Below the pieces are notes generated by a model. That model was not told the DNA's origin, did not search any database, and worked only from the letters and a program-made list of their open reading frames with translations. Shown here piece after piece: positions 48,871-62,520 of a stretch of 64,000 bases of DNA. How positions within the stretch are numbered: position 1 is the first letter of the stretch; each line of letters begins with the position of its first letter. This stretch comes from Acanthochlamys bracteata (taxonomy: Eukaryota; Streptophyta; Magnoliopsida; Pandanales; Velloziaceae). The stretch lies in the NCBI GenBank assembly GCA_019914995.1, contig CM034127.1, forward strand, positions 8,928,001-8,992,000, written 5' to 3'. The position numbers were made by a program, and so were the translations under genes.

Positions 48871-51380
48871 CTGATCCTACATATGTCTTGATGGTGAATG
48901 ATATTATTATTATTGACATATATGATATTATCATTGTTGATATATAAGCTACACTAATTTTATCCAAATAGACTTGGTTATTAGCTAAATGCTTTCTTAC
49001 TGTCCCAATGAAATTACTGCATTATACAATGCTATAATGAGATATTTGGTGCCTTGATAGTTAATGATATTATTAATGTGGAAATAATAAGCTACACTCA
49101 TTTTAGTCAAACATATTTGGTTGTTTTCTAGATACTTTCTTACTAGCTTAATGATAATTTTTGAGTGATTATTGACTTGTAGAATGTTAAAATGAGATGG
49201 TTGGATATCTTACTATCTTGTTACCTCTTTTTTTGAGTACTATACAAATAATAATACTTATCTTGCATCTTTGGATTACTATAATGTGTATTCTAATTTG
49301 TGTTTTTGATCTAGTAATTATATAATTGATGTTTTTCTACATTTATCTCATGAGTAAACATTTTATCATTAATAAATTTGATTTAAACAAGAATACAATT
49401 CAAAATCTTGATATCAAATTAGAATTACAATCTAGCTTTTATAATAAATCGTTCATGTACCAGGACACAATTATAAGAAAATAAATGAAACGCTAGCCTA
49501 AGAAGTTCATTGCTAGATTTTGTTCAATGCACCAAGGTATGTTGCGGTTTCTTAAAAGTAAAGTTCTCTAAAAGTAAATTTTATAAAAATAAAGTTCGAT
49601 AAAAGTAGGTTAGAAATGAATTCAATTATTATGTTTGAGTTGTATTTAAAGATGAGTTTTCCTATTTGGTTATTATAAAATTTAAAAATGAATTAACATT
49701 TTTTTTATTAATAGTTACAATCCAACAACACAATATATATAACTCTAATAGCTTTTCAACAAAACAATATATATGTTGTCTAATAAACTTTTCAACAAAT
49801 CATAATTATAAATTATAAATAAACTATAAAATCTGATCTTTACTGAAATGATCTTATTGACCCAAGAAACACAATTACATGATTTAACTATTTTAATATA
49901 TCCAGAAAGGCAACATATGTGTGTACTTTTAAACTTTTCAACATAATCATAGTTTTAAATTACAAACACTATGAACATATTACAATACTCTAACAGCAAT
50001 AATCTCACAAACTGCAAATCTAACATGCCATCTATATTACACGGCAATAAGGGATTTGACACTCCATTTTAGAAAAATACTATTTAAAATTTTTAATTTA
50101 TATTTTTTAATATATATTTTATAAAATTTTATCTAATTTATTTAAAAATTTAAAATATAAAAAAATTTTACATAGTAAATTTTTTTATTATTTATTTTTA
50201 TTATTTTTTAAGTAAAAAAAATGAGTATTTTTGAAAAAGAACAAAAAACCTTCTATTATAAAAAAAACTTTATTTCAAAAATACTTCCAAACGCTTCCTC
50301 AGATTACTTTTATGTATAATTTAATTTTTTTAAGTAATAATTTTTAAAATATATTTACTTATAAATATCTATCGTTAATAAAATCAACATTAAATTCTCA
50401 TTAAATTTTAATTTTATACGTTAATTTACTTATTACATATATTCACTGTATAAATTGTTATTATACATCAGTTCCAGATTAAGTTTTTAGTTCTAAATTT
50501 TTTAAAAACAAATAGTAATTTATAAGTAAATTATAAATCTACTTTGCACAGAATCAACTCACAGATTTTCACTGAGCTACATTTCAACAGTTTATTCCCA
50601 TCCTTAGCTACAAACACTTCATTACTCACCATCTATTCATATACAAAAGTATTTATACAAAAATTAGTTTACAGCTTTCGGAAAACAAATTTTTTTTTTA
50701 CCACAAAAATAATAAAAATAATACATATAAAAATTTTATAATACACAATTCATCTATAAAATCTAAAGTGAAAAACAAAAAAATCTAAACTATTAACAAA
50801 ATTGTTTTTTAATTAACAGAGGGTGTGTTTCTGAAATGTACTCGCAAACATCCTCTTATTCAAGGACTAAAAAGACCGTATTTACTACTACTACTAAAAC
50901 CAGGATATGTATAGGTGCAGATGAACTATCCTCAATGCAAAAGGAAAATAGTGCACCAGTTAAGAACTTAAATCGACAGTGATACCTATACAACAAATTC
51001 AAAAGGACCATAATGTTGCCAAAGCACTCATATAATTAGTCACCTACATTATAATGGCCTTCTCAAGATACAGAGCTGTGTATTGGGCGAAACTGGGTTT
51101 ACTGTAAGCATAGGTTCTTAACAATAAGATGGTAGACATAAAGAAAGATCGATAGGAGGGGAAAGCAGAAAAATAAAAGCAACTTCAACCTAAACCAAAC
51201 ACCTCATTGACATGCTTGTTGTTGGACAAAATGTAATTTCTGTTCCTTTTCTGAAAAGACTTTAGAAGCATCAGTAACATAAAGAGTGTTGCATGCAAAG
51301 AAGACAACTAATGTAACCAAAAGAAAACAAAATTTTTTCTCCGCCTTTACAGAAGAGGAGACACCAGTGTTTGAGAATTT
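48871..51380. other. AT-rich intergenic DNA
   Basis: No gene is seen. 50050-50300 ends CTTCCAAACGCTTCCTC and has the ATATATTTTATAAA / TTTTACATAGTAA interior of the 261-bp MITE family, so it is probably a worn copy. From about 50850 the sequence is less AT-rich and likely includes the 3' flank of the CPP1 gene. Confidence 0.35.
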
Positions 51381-54300
51381 CTACTTTAAATATGTAGATG
51401 ATATCCATAAGAGAACATAGCTTAGCAGAGAAGAGGCAACTTCAAAACTTCTTGGTCCTCTGAGGACAGGCAAAGGTGGAATAACAGAGACCATCAGGAA
51501 GGTTCCCAGTATCCAAGAAACAATAAACGCTCCAACCCTGAAAGACACATGGCATGAGCAACTCATGGAACTGAAGCACAGACGAACACATAACTGGAGA
51601 ACCTTAATTTGCGATATAAAAAACATTGAATCTACTAATAAAAAAACTTGGCGTCTTCTCTCTGTGAAGATGAAAGCAGCAGCCATACTTCCTTGTAGAA
51701 ATGCAATTAAATGGAAGAGATTATTCAATCTTAACATGTGATTCGCCTCTAGTAGCGACATTAAAAGCTTAACAAACTGTTGGAGTAAGCATTTCATCAC
51801 CTACTAAGTATCAACATAATCACCTAAGGTACAAAAAACAAATCTCTGACTGCAGAAGACATAGTCAGGTTTTCAAGCTCACTCCTGTAAGAAGCAATAT
51901 ATATATATATATATATATATATATCTAGAGAAAAGAAGGAAAAAAAAACTTCCCAGGATATGCTCTCGTACAACAACAGTCCTAAATGCTTTGCTACCTT
52001 TGCTATTGCCTCCATGTGCCTGTAAATTTTGTTTACTGAGATAGCATTGAAAAGATTGAGGTCCTAGTATTTACTTCCTGTCATACCTTTCTAATGCTCT
52101 AACTCAACTAGCAACCTGAGGCATTAGCTCTTTTTAGTGATCCTACCCAATTAATCCCCATCAATCCTCCTTAGCATCAAGAACATAAGAAAATTTTATT
52201 AGAATAATGATGCAGATAAAGTGGAGGAGATAAGTTTCATCATTGTAGCCAAGAACATAAGAAAATTGAACGAAACAACAAGAGCAACCACATCTATTCC
52301 CATTAGTTCTCCTCAACATCAAGCACAAATGAAACAAATTATTAGAATAGTGATGAAGACAAAGGGGTGGAGATAAGTTGTCCTTGTAATGGTTGTATGT
52401 ATCTTACTTAAATCATAAATTGGGTGAAGTAGTTTTTGTGTGTGTGTGTGTTGATAGATTAACTTTGAGAAAGTTGTTTGTCGAATTATCAGAAGAGTAT
52501 TAATTCTAGTACTGCTATGTTTCCCAAAAGTCCTAACAAAACCTAGAGGCTAAGCTTTAGTGAAACCATAGGATAAAACAGTCGAAAATTATAGAAGGAT
52601 AATTGGAGGAGCTATTATTTTATTCTCGTAATCTACAAAAGAATAGAAAACATATAGGGAAAAGTATATAATATGCTAGGAACACCAACTCAAGTTAAGC
52701 GGGTTTGTAACAAATGTCTACTCAAAGACAAAAAAAAGGACATACCTGAGAAAACCTAGTTGAGTCTACTGATTTTTACATACACAACATTCTATCTTGT
52801 ACAGAAATAGACTATCTGATGTATGTAATTCCTTTTTATCTTTGGAACTACCATTTTTACATACTATTAAATTGATGTACCGAGTGTTTACCATAATTTC
52901 TCAAGGGAAAGATATTAACTTTTGTGATGATTTGGGATGAGAAACTAGCTGAAAGTAAAATATTTCCATGTAGAATACCATCTTACCTTGATCTGTCTAT
53001 TACTTCAATTTCAAAGCAATTGACCTAGCAAGCCAGCATAAGAAATGGATAGTTAATCAAACTTCTTACCTTTCTTTATTGCTAAAACAGTCATGTTTTA
53101 TTTCGACACTCAATAGTGAGATCTAACATGATTAAGATCACATACTTAATTTGGAAAGAATTAAATAAACAATTCTAGTTAAAGACAATCATAACTCCAA
53201 ATTATTCCAAACGAATACCCCCACTGATACCTACAAGGAAGAGTAACACTTATTGGTACGAAATTCATTTTCTTGAAGGGTTACTTCAAGTAGTGGTAAC
53301 AAAATCAGGATCTGCAAAAGTTAGAACACAAAATTTCTCCACTATACATTATGCAAATACTTGCTAACTTTGTTTAGAGACACTTGTTGTCAAACTTATG
53401 GAATTAAAAGTGATGAAAGAGAAATTGACAAACTATATCCACAACTTAGCTGGATGAATGTTATTTGCTTTTAAATTATCCTCTTATCATATTCTAAAAG
53501 AAACAAAAAATGAATACAAAAGATTCTCCTCATTTGTTATTATATTCCATTCTTTTATAGAAAAGTCACTTACATAAGGGGCGTGTTTACCTACCACCAA
53601 AACTTCACTTTTTCAAACTCACTTTTAATATAAAATAAACAAAAAAATTAAAATAATTTTTTTCTATTAAAAAATTTGTTTTCAAATTTTAATTTTAAAA
53701 CTTACTTTTAATACAAATTAATATTAAAAGCTTATTTCTATTAAATATTTTAAATTTAATTTTCTAACCTCACTTCCAAAAAAGTGAGTTCACCTCAAGG
53801 TAAACATGCCCAAGAACAAGGACAACCCTGTCATACACCCTCATTCTTGTATAACGTTTCTACTGTTGTTCCATTAAGATAAGGCCCAGACAATCCATGT
53901 TTTGCTCATTTTGGTTAAGTAGCTGTTATGGTACAACAGAGATATATAATTCCACCAACTGTATTAACCTTTCCTGGATATTTAGAAGCACAGAAAAGAT
54001 CTCCTTCAAAGATCCAACATATTACATTTGTAGGTCTAATACGAACACCATGTCCTAAAGGAATTTGAAGCAAAGACAAAAAGTAACTGCAAGTAAAAGT
54101 CATTTAATAAATTTATCTATGTATTACTTAAATTAATGACGAACAACTTGCTAGCCAACTTCAACACCTATCCTCAAAAACTAAAACAAGTTACTCTATC
54201 ACCAAACCTACAGATTATCAAGGAGGTCAACATCAAGCCTCCGCATAACAGCAGTGTGGATTTATTAAAGAAATCAAATCGAGATATTTAAGTGGAACAA

Positions 54301-57095
54301 GTTCTCAAGTGTTCTACAGATTCTCACAAGTTAACTATTAATTTAGCTTTTAAGAGTTTTAATGGTTATATATCAAGCATGATGTGAGACATTCTGAATA
54401 ACCTATACAACCGAATACTAAAATCATGTAACCTGCTCAAATTAAGTATACAAACAACTCAAGTTCTCCACAAACTCAAGTTGTTCCAATCTCTTCAAAA
54501 GCCTCGGCATGACTTACGCAGGTTTAACAAATTAATCAAATGATTAATTTTAGTATGCAGAACTCCTTTTCTAGGCATACAGTGTCATCATCATGAAAAC
54601 TTATAAAAAAACTCATAGGATATAAATAGTCAGAATTTCCTTCAAAAATGAAGATTTCCTTAACATTCGCTGTATAGACTAGATACAAGAACACATGGTA
54701 CTCTGTTTATGCTCCATACTCCATATCAACTAGACCTACAACCTTTCGTTTTCCACAAGGTTTAGCTTGCTGAGAAACCAGTACTAATATGTGTGAAAAC
54801 TAACCAATTTTGTTTCAGAAAATTAGGCGTGTCTACTATTAAACTCACTTTTTGAAAGTGAGTTTGTAAAAGTGAATTTGGAGTTTGAAAGTGAGTTCGG
54901 TAAAAGTTTTTGTGTTTACTTCGTATTAAGAGTTAGTTTGGAAGTGAAATTTTAAGTTTTGAATTTTGAATTTTGAAATTGAAGTTTTTTGCGGGAAAAC
55001 TGAGTATAGCTTATTAGAACTACCATACCCAAACCAAAATATAATAAGTAAAAGAAAATGAATATGTTTATTTATGTTGTTCGAACATGAATATTGTAGT
55101 TGAGTTAAAAAATAGCTCTCTTCTCCAGCAAAAGACAAAATAAATAAGAGTCATGAGAACCTTTATGTCAACATCACCAAGTATAGATTCTTAACCTTAT
55201 TTCACTAGGTCGGATAGGCGATATAGATCCTACTACAAAGAACCTATGGAATAAAGATTTGACAGGGATTAGGGCATTACGGGTGCACACCAACCTAGCA
55301 TCACGTTCCCTGACCCTATGACGTGATTCATGTAAAATATACTTTTTTTATATACAACAACAGAAAGGCCATCTTTCTCCTGAAATAGGTTATTGATGTC
55401 TAGAATATGATCAGCTACACTTGCACAATTGATTCTGTAATGCAAATAAAATCAATTCAAAAGCACCTCTCTGAATTAGTATATGATAAAACTGAACTTT
55501 GTAGAAGATGAAGATGCATACCCATATAAGAATGCTCGCAGTTTACTCTTAAGCCGCATATGAAAGAAATATATTGACATTATAAACGAGACGGCTACTT
55601 GGAGTGTTGGTCCTTCTTCCGTTGGAAAAGCAGCAGTGAGTGCTCCAAGCACCAGGAATGCAATTGATGTCTTTAAGATAACATTTCTAGATGGAGTTTG
55701 AAATCTACTTGTGACTGCTTGAATAAAACGGGATTGAGACACAGCCTTTACTTTCTTGTTGATATCAATTTTTGGTCTTCTCCTTGCATAGAAGCTCTCC
55801 ATAATAATCTTATCATGAGCTGATTCAATTGCATCAACACTTGGTTTATGACCTGCATATTGATTCATCAAAAAATTCCTTGCTGCTTGAATTTCTTCTT
55901 CAGATGCTTCACGACTAATTCCCAGCCTTTTGTATGGATCCTTTACATTAATTCTGGGGAACACAACTAAAAGAACACATGCTTATTAGAAGGGAACTCT
56001 TAAAAATGTTGAAATTAACCATCAATTCCCAAATAAAAGCATCATTTACATTAGACGTGGTAAGCCAAGTATTTGGGGATGCAAGGAAGTTTATAGTAGT
56101 GCAAGTCTTTTTGACTGTCATGGGGTTTTTGCTTTGCCATTAAGAGACTGGTAGTCCTTTTAACTTTAAGTTGCCTCATGGTATGTACAGTAGGATTAAG
56201 CCTACAGATTTCATGTGCACCAAAAACATAACTACCTACAAAAGGAAGTCTGGTGTTCTTGAAGTTGTCTGTGTTAGAATTTAAATCAACTTTAATAAGG
56301 CATTTAGTTCATAGAGAAACTCATTGAGTTGTAACTTTTTGTCAATATGCGTTAGTGAAACTCATTGAGTTGTAACTCTTTGTCAATATGTTTAATTACT
56401 CCTAAAACGAATGTGTACTGGTGTGTGAATGGTTGCACCTTATGTAGTCAGTAGAGGTCATTACAGAGAGTAATGCCGATTAGGTTACAAGAGTTGAAGA
56501 GTTTAGCTTTACCTATAAATAGTGATGTAGTATGCATCATTGTAAGCAAGCCATTTCAGTAGAATCCACTACATGTGAGTTTCATTTAATCAAATTTCCT
56601 CTTGGTAGGAATTGTAGTAAAGTAACCGTGATACATTTGTGAAACATTCATATCAGTCTGATCCAGGAGATGTCGAAGAATATCACATATAGCTATACCA
56701 ACAGCTCCTAAATGTAAGGCATATAAGTTATTTTCTCCAACGGAAAGTTCGCCAAAAATTACCACTTGAATTCTCAGACATATCACCAAAGGAAGAATCC
56801 ATTGCACTTTTGATTTTCATATTCTTCTTAACAGACAATTGTAGTACACCAACATGATGCTTCCTGGAACAGAAATTTAGATCAACATTCATCGACAGTT
56901 CAAGACAAATGTAAACAGAAAAAGAAGAAAATCCGTAACATTTTCATCGAAAGTCTTGTACCTTGCTAGGTTGATGAAGTACTTGTCATCCTTCACCACC
57001 AAGTTACCATAATTAAAAGGAGACGAAAGCAACCCAAGTACCGAAGTGAATCCTCTTGTTGGTAGATTACAACATGTAAAACCCCAGGTAGACAT
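51381..57095 (-). CDS. CPP1: CPP1 / CDF1-like plastid J-like membrane protein
   Basis: Four exons, 56962-57095, 56763-56863, 55522-55966 and 51381-51537, give 278 aa with every junction in phase. CPP1 (CHAPERONE-LIKE PROTEIN OF POR1, related to CDF1) is a chloroplast membrane holdase that stabilises protochlorophyllide oxidoreductase and so supports chlorophyll synthesis. Residues 1 to about 60 look like a transit peptide (Ser/Thr, Arg, Lys, few acids). The conserved block starts FPRINVKDPYKRLGIS at 81 and forms a J-like domain to about 145; the canonical HPD triplet is absent and the fitting segment reads ESAHDKII. Hydrophobic segments lie at about 173-192, 199-214, 229-247 and 262-277. The last exon reads GTFLMVSVIPP and ends WISSTYLK. 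Intron 3 is about 4 kb and contains a TA microsatellite and a Tourist-like MITE. Confidence 0.93.
51897..51924. repeat. (AT)n microsatellite, 28 bp
   Basis: Uninterrupted AT dinucleotides in intron 3 of the CPP1-like gene. A short TG run lies at about 52436-52451 in the same intron. Confidence 0.9.
53578..53811. mobile_element. Tourist-like MITE in CPP1 intron 3
   Basis: About 234 bp: begins GGGGCGTGTTTACCT and ends AGGTAAACATGCCC, inverted ends with one mismatch. AT-rich interior with CAAACTCACTTTTAATA near the left end and AAAAAGTGAGTTCACCT near the right. TAA precedes the left end; no clear partner follows the right end. Related in ends and interior words to the pair at 24161-24673. Confidence 0.72.
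54826..55000. mobile_element. Truncated relative of the 53578 MITE
   Basis: Starts GGCGTGTCTACTATTAAACT and continues with AAAGTGAGTTTGTAAAAGTG and GAAAGTGAGTTCGGTAAAAG, the interior vocabulary of the Tourist-like elements here. No matching right end is seen. Confidence 0.45.
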
Positions 57096-57247
57096 TAATT
57101 CCAGAATCCCAGAGACAACCTAACCTGATTTATCCAACAACTTTAGGTCAAGAATTTGAAAATGCAGCAAATTACTTGATTCAAGAAAGCATACTTGAGT
57201 TCAAAAGAAAACTAACAAATTTCCGACAATTAGAAACATTGAGTACC

Positions 57248-57280
<33 letters not shown>

Positions 57281-58389
57281 CGGTGGAAGAAAATTTGCTG
57301 AAGCGGAGAGGCAACTCAGACGAGAGATTGCTCCCCTCGAACGGATTAGGTTTTGATTCGCTGGACTCAAAACTCAAAGTGGCTCAAAGAGGTCTGTCGA
57401 CAATTAAAAAGTTTTTTGATCAAGCTTGCAAGTTTAGCGGACACCAAACCAAGTTCCAGGCAATCACTCCATACATTATAGTCGCTTATACACTAATTAC
57501 GAAAACTTTATATAAAATTTTTATTTTTCAATAAATATTATTTTCAAAAAATTTTAAAATACAGATTAATTACATTTATAAAATTTTTATATTTATAATA
57601 ATTATTATTATTTTAGATATAATTAAATTCATTTTATGAAAAATTTTACATGTATTTGTTTTTAAAATTATTTTTATTTCAGCACTGGCATCTGGCAAGC
57701 ATTTCTATTGTCTGAAAGTCACAGCAAGAGCTATTTGTGTTGTCATAAATATTTATTTTTTATTTTTTAAAAATCAGCTATAGAATTAAAATTTATTTTC
57801 AAATTTAAACTATAATAAAATGTATCTTTTATTCTATTATAGTTACAAAAATATATATTATCATAAAAGGTTACAAAAATTATTAATAAAAAATTATTCG
57901 AAAATAATTTTTTAAATAAAATTTACTTTCCAATGTAAAGAACTATATCTTTTAGGGTTATTACTGTAGATATATGATATAGCATTTTTTACATAAAACA
58001 ACGACTTTTTAAAAGATATTCCGCTATTATCGTGGTCCATTGGAAGGGAATGTCGGCAACAATCACGTCAAGTCTATGTTCTTGCAATGGTTTTTTAATT
58101 GGATACAATGTAAAACGTTTCACACCATATAGTTTTCCGTATAAAAGAATTACAATATATATAAATACAACTTCTTCGTTTGAAAACTATCAACTCAGAA
58201 TATTTTAAAAAAATTTCAATACTATTCTTCAAGTTGATGTACAAATAACACACATATCTAATTTGTCTAAAAAAATTTTTAAAATATATGTTTTGAAACT
58301 ATTTTCGTGAGAATATCGAAAACTTGATCTTATGATCAAATCTTAGCTACTTCTAAAAAATTTTCATGTAACTTTTTCTTTACGAAAAA
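57096..58389. other. Upstream region of the CPP1-like gene and AT-rich DNA
   Basis: 57096-57300 should hold the 5' UTR and promoter, including a GA tract at 57249-57276. From 57480 to 58000 the sequence is AT-rich with no gene. The plus-strand frame at 57283-57534 is probably chance. Confidence 0.4.
57249..57276. repeat. (GA)14 microsatellite in the CPP1 5' region
   Basis: Uninterrupted GA dinucleotides about 155 bp upstream of the start codon at 57095; on the gene's strand this is a (TC)n tract, common in plant 5' leaders and core promoters. Confidence 0.9.
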
Positions 58390-61300
58390 TTATTCTATCT
58401 TAACACATTTTGTGTGATCATTGTTAGAAGAAATATGCTAATTACATGCTGCTTTATTATCACATCAGAGTTAAATTGGTTGGTTATATGTGTAATTTAA
58501 AAAAGTCTCAACTATAATGCTTTACAAAATTCAAGTGCTATGACTTTAAACTCAATTCTGCACTCGAGTGAAATACAATATTCTATTTTTATTTTTCAAC
58601 ATCCACAACGATAAAGTAATCTGAACTAGATCGCTTATCATCAATTGATCCAATTCAATCAGCATTACTATATATACCTTCTGATAATATATATTTTCTG
58701 TGAATAAAATTCTCTTTTATAAAGCAAACTTCAAATATCTCAAACGTATCACAGCATCGTGGTTGTTAAAATTTTGATTTAAATTTTAAAATCTTATGAT
58801 TTTACGATTTTATATCAACAAAATGATCCTACTTGATACAAGATCCCGATTTTACTTCAAATCTATAAAATCTCGATCTTAATCCTAAAATCCTTAAGAT
58901 CCCGATTTTACTTTCGATATTACGATTTCAACTTATAAAAAATTTCATGAATCAGAAGACCTCTCGAGAGATTTTGAGTGAAGCTAAAATAGTTAAGATC
59001 AATCGTCGTTTGTAGCGGGTGCGGTTGTGTTTAGTTTATTTAGTGAGGGGTTTATTATAAGAGCAAAATACTTTCTATATGGTGGTATTTTGAATTATAT
59101 TTTTTTCTTTATTTTGAGGTGATAAAGACAGATTGTTTGATTACATAAGGAATTAGATTTATTTAAATATGGTATAAGTGTACATTTACAAATAATGATA
59201 TAATATATAAAGATATTGCGATAATGAGCTAAATGAATATAAAAAACTGTTAATGATATAGTTTATCTGTTACAAATATGAACATTGTTAATTTATTACA
59301 TTAAGATGAAATATAAAAAAAATATGTATTTAGTTTTCAGCAATTATAATAAATACTATCTAAAATTTTAAAAGTATTAAATAAATTTATAAAAAAATTA
59401 TCGATAAGTAAGATCTTACGATCTTATTTAAACTTTCGATTTTACGATCCTACACAAGCGAAACAATCCTACATAAAATTCTGATCCTGACAACCTTGCA
59501 CAGCATTATATGTTGCTCCACATGATTATATATAAATTGGTTGACAATATTCAATACATATACAAGATCTAGTCTTATATGCGCTAAATACATCAATCTT
59601 TCTATAAGTCTTAAGTATCTTCTTTATTAGTTAGTATATGAAATAAATAATTTTAGACCTTCTTATACTAGTGTAATAGCTAGTTAACATGCTGACATAT
59701 CGGTCTCCTCCAATAAGTCTAAAGTATACTTTCATTGATATAGAAAATTCTTAACTAGATCAAGACAATTCAATTCCAATAAAGTATTTAAATGGATCAA
59801 AATATTTTATCTCAAATTTTCTAGATAAGTAATCTTGTATGTCTTTCTTTTTTTTTGGATTATTCCTTATAACTACCACGTCATCTACATGTACAATAAG
59901 TATAGTAATCTTTTTTTATTATTTCTTCAAAACTAATATGTGATCCGAATTACTCTAACGGCACCTAAAGGTTATCACAGACTTTATGAATCTTCTAAAC
60001 CATATGACACATCGTTAAGGAAGGTCCATTTAGATTTCTTCAGATAATTTTCTGATATAGGAAAGCCTTCTTCATATTAAATTATTGTGATGATTAATCA
60101 AAATTCACAGCTAGAAATAATAAGATTCGAACTGTATTAGTTTTAGCTATAAGTGCAAATGTATATATATAATGAATTTTATAGGTTTCATTGCACCCAT
60201 TAACCACCAACCTCAATTAAAACGTCAATTGCACCATCTGTATTATACTTCAATAATGTAAATCTATCGACATCTAATAATTTTCGTTCCTGGTGAAGAT
60301 TAATAATGATTTTTCAACCTTCGTTCTTTTGCAAAGATTTCATCTCCTCATCTGTAGCAGCTTTCTACCAGAGATCATTTAAGGCTTTGTGTAAACTATT
60401 AGAAATAGATACCGTATATAATTGATTTAAAAATGGCTTATTTGATTCTACCATCCGATGATAGACACATAACGACTCATATAATTTTTCACTATATTAA
60501 AAATTTTAGATTCATATGTAGATTTAGGAATATCTCTCGTACTATATTATGGTAGTTGCCTTTTAAAAAATAGACACTAACTCAATAACATCTTCAACAA
60601 GCAATTAGTTAAGTATATCGGTTACTTGTAGAGTGAGGAATTCAGAAAGAACTGAAATTAGTGCCACATCTTCAATTTATTAATGTCCATTATTACTCAA
60701 ATTCTGATTAATTGGTCCATTTTCGGAGTCATCACATCTACCACTTATATCGAAGTCATTCATATCTTGGTCAAACTTAGAAAATTTAATTTCTTAAAAA
60801 GTATAAAACTCATAATTCAGTCTGAAATTCTTCATAATTATTTTTCTAAAATTTAGGCTCATAAGAAAAATAAATTGCATATAATCATGAAAGATAACAT
60901 CCACTTTACAAATATTAGTTTAGTTAGAGGATGATAACACCATATCCTTTTTTATGTGCAGCGTACACTAGGAATAGGAATTGCAAAGCTTTAGGAGTTA
61001 ATTACATTGATGCTACCATTATCATTGTGAAGAATTTGATCCGTGCATTGATCAGGGTATGAACTATATTATGAAAATTTTTAAACAACTCATTCACTTC
61101 ACTTTTTGGACTCCATCAAGTACAACTAAGTCATCTATTGTAATCAGATATAAAAATAATAAACCAGCGTGATCCAACTAAATAGTAATTTTATATGAAC
61201 CCTAAACATTAGAGGGTTGACTTTTATTCAAATATAATTAAAATGAAGTACGACGGCTTTGCTATTTCTCAAAGATCACACTTGAAACTCGAAATATCAA

Positions 61301-62520
61301 GTTTTATAATAAACTTGAAACCAATTTTTTTAAATAACCAAAAGAAGTATGTCTTAGATCGCTGACGTCGATGCCAAAACCAAATGTCCAATATCATCTT
61401 CTCATCCCTTGAACCATCCATGTCAATGCTTGACGTAGTTTATCAAAGCCCTTTGTCACCAAATTTAAATAATACAATTGCTTTCACTTAATCCCACAAC
61501 TAATGGACTGCTTTGTTCAGAGGTTTTTAAACACACAACATTCAAGTTAAAAAATTACAACACAAAATAAAATTTTAATGATTTGAGAAACTAATAAAGA
61601 TTATAACTCAGAAATGGAACGATTAAAAATAGAATTTAAACTCAAAATACTCATGGGGAAACAAATCATTCACCTATAATAGTGTCCAATTACTATTAGC
61701 AGTAGAAATAAAATTTTGTGATGAAGGCTTAAGGGCTAAGACTTGTATAGAATTTTTCTGTTAAAGCTAAGGCATGTTTAGCACCAACTTTTCTGTCTTT
61801 GTTTCAATAACTGTGGCAATAGAATTTTTGTTGAATTTCGCTTCCGTATCATGATAATGGTCCCACAATTTTGGATACCTAATAAACTCAAAACATCTAT
61901 TTTTTATATGGCCATTTTGATTACAATGATTATATTTATAGGGAGACTCATTTGCATTTTAGAATTGTTAGGTTTTTTTATCATACTTACTTTGCACCAC
62001 CATAGCGGAAGCTATAGAATTTTCAAATTTATTTTTCAGAGTAAAAGATGCATCTCCTCGTGATGAACCAAAATGTAGCTCTTCTAAATGGGATCTTCTA
62101 CTTTTTGAAAAGTTTAATTTTTGAAAATTTTTATACTCTATAATATTCAGAAAGATATCTTCTACTTTGTTTAATGGTGAAGATTTTTTTATTCAAAGAG
62201 AGTACACGTTATTCATCAGTCCCGTCATGAAAAGTCTTCGATACAGTACTCTAAATTTTACGAGCAGTGGATAAACCTAAATAACACTTTATAGTTTCTA
62301 AAATATTAGCATTTCTGCCATCTTTTGACTTTTAAATTTTCAGCATACCATTTTGTATATCTATTTTTTGATTAATTAGTGATTTCATCTTGCCACAAAT
62401 ATAGGAGAGTTTCTCTCTCAGCAATATTCATCTCCATTAATTGAAGAAAATATCATACGTAGAATCATTAATAATAATATCTTCATTGAGGCACCTTTGG
62501 ATTGGATAATAACTGAAGTC
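58390..62520 (-). mobile_element. Decayed Ty1/copia retrotransposon, interrupted by a DNA element
   Basis: On the minus strand the domains appear in copia order, all broken by stops and shifts. Gag-like block: about 62206-62275, reading LSTARKIWSTVSKTFHDGTD. GAG-pre-integrase and integrase: about 61000-61440, with HTSFGYLKKL and later TIDDLVVLDGVQKVK. Reverse transcriptase: LIVHVDDVVV at 59871-59900, then YTLDLLEETDMSA and GRLMYLAH-like RLMYLAHIRLDLVYVLN at about 59550-59610. RNase H: CDNKAACN at 58441-58470. The element at 58758-59498 is inserted between RT and RNase H. LTRs were not recognised, so the outer limits are approximate. Confidence 0.78.
58758..59498. mobile_element. hAT-like element nested in the copia relic, 8-bp target-site duplication
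   Basis: 741 bp, beginning CGTGGTTGTTAAAATTTTG and ending AATTCTGATCCTGACAACCTTG. CACAGCAT flanks it exactly on both sides (58750-58757 and 59499-59506). The ends and the GATCxxGATTTTAC words inside match the element at 41112-41646. Removing it rejoins the copia frame region between RT and RNase H. Confidence 0.8.

Noticed and set aside
57283-57534. 83-aa plus-strand frame upstream of the CPP1-like gene
   Set aside because: It lies in the divergent promoter/5' UTR region, runs into AT-rich DNA, lacks a recognisable domain, and its first part is mostly antisense to likely leader sequence.
61851-62063. 70-aa plus-strand hydrophobic frame
   Set aside because: It is antisense to the gag region of the decayed copia element.
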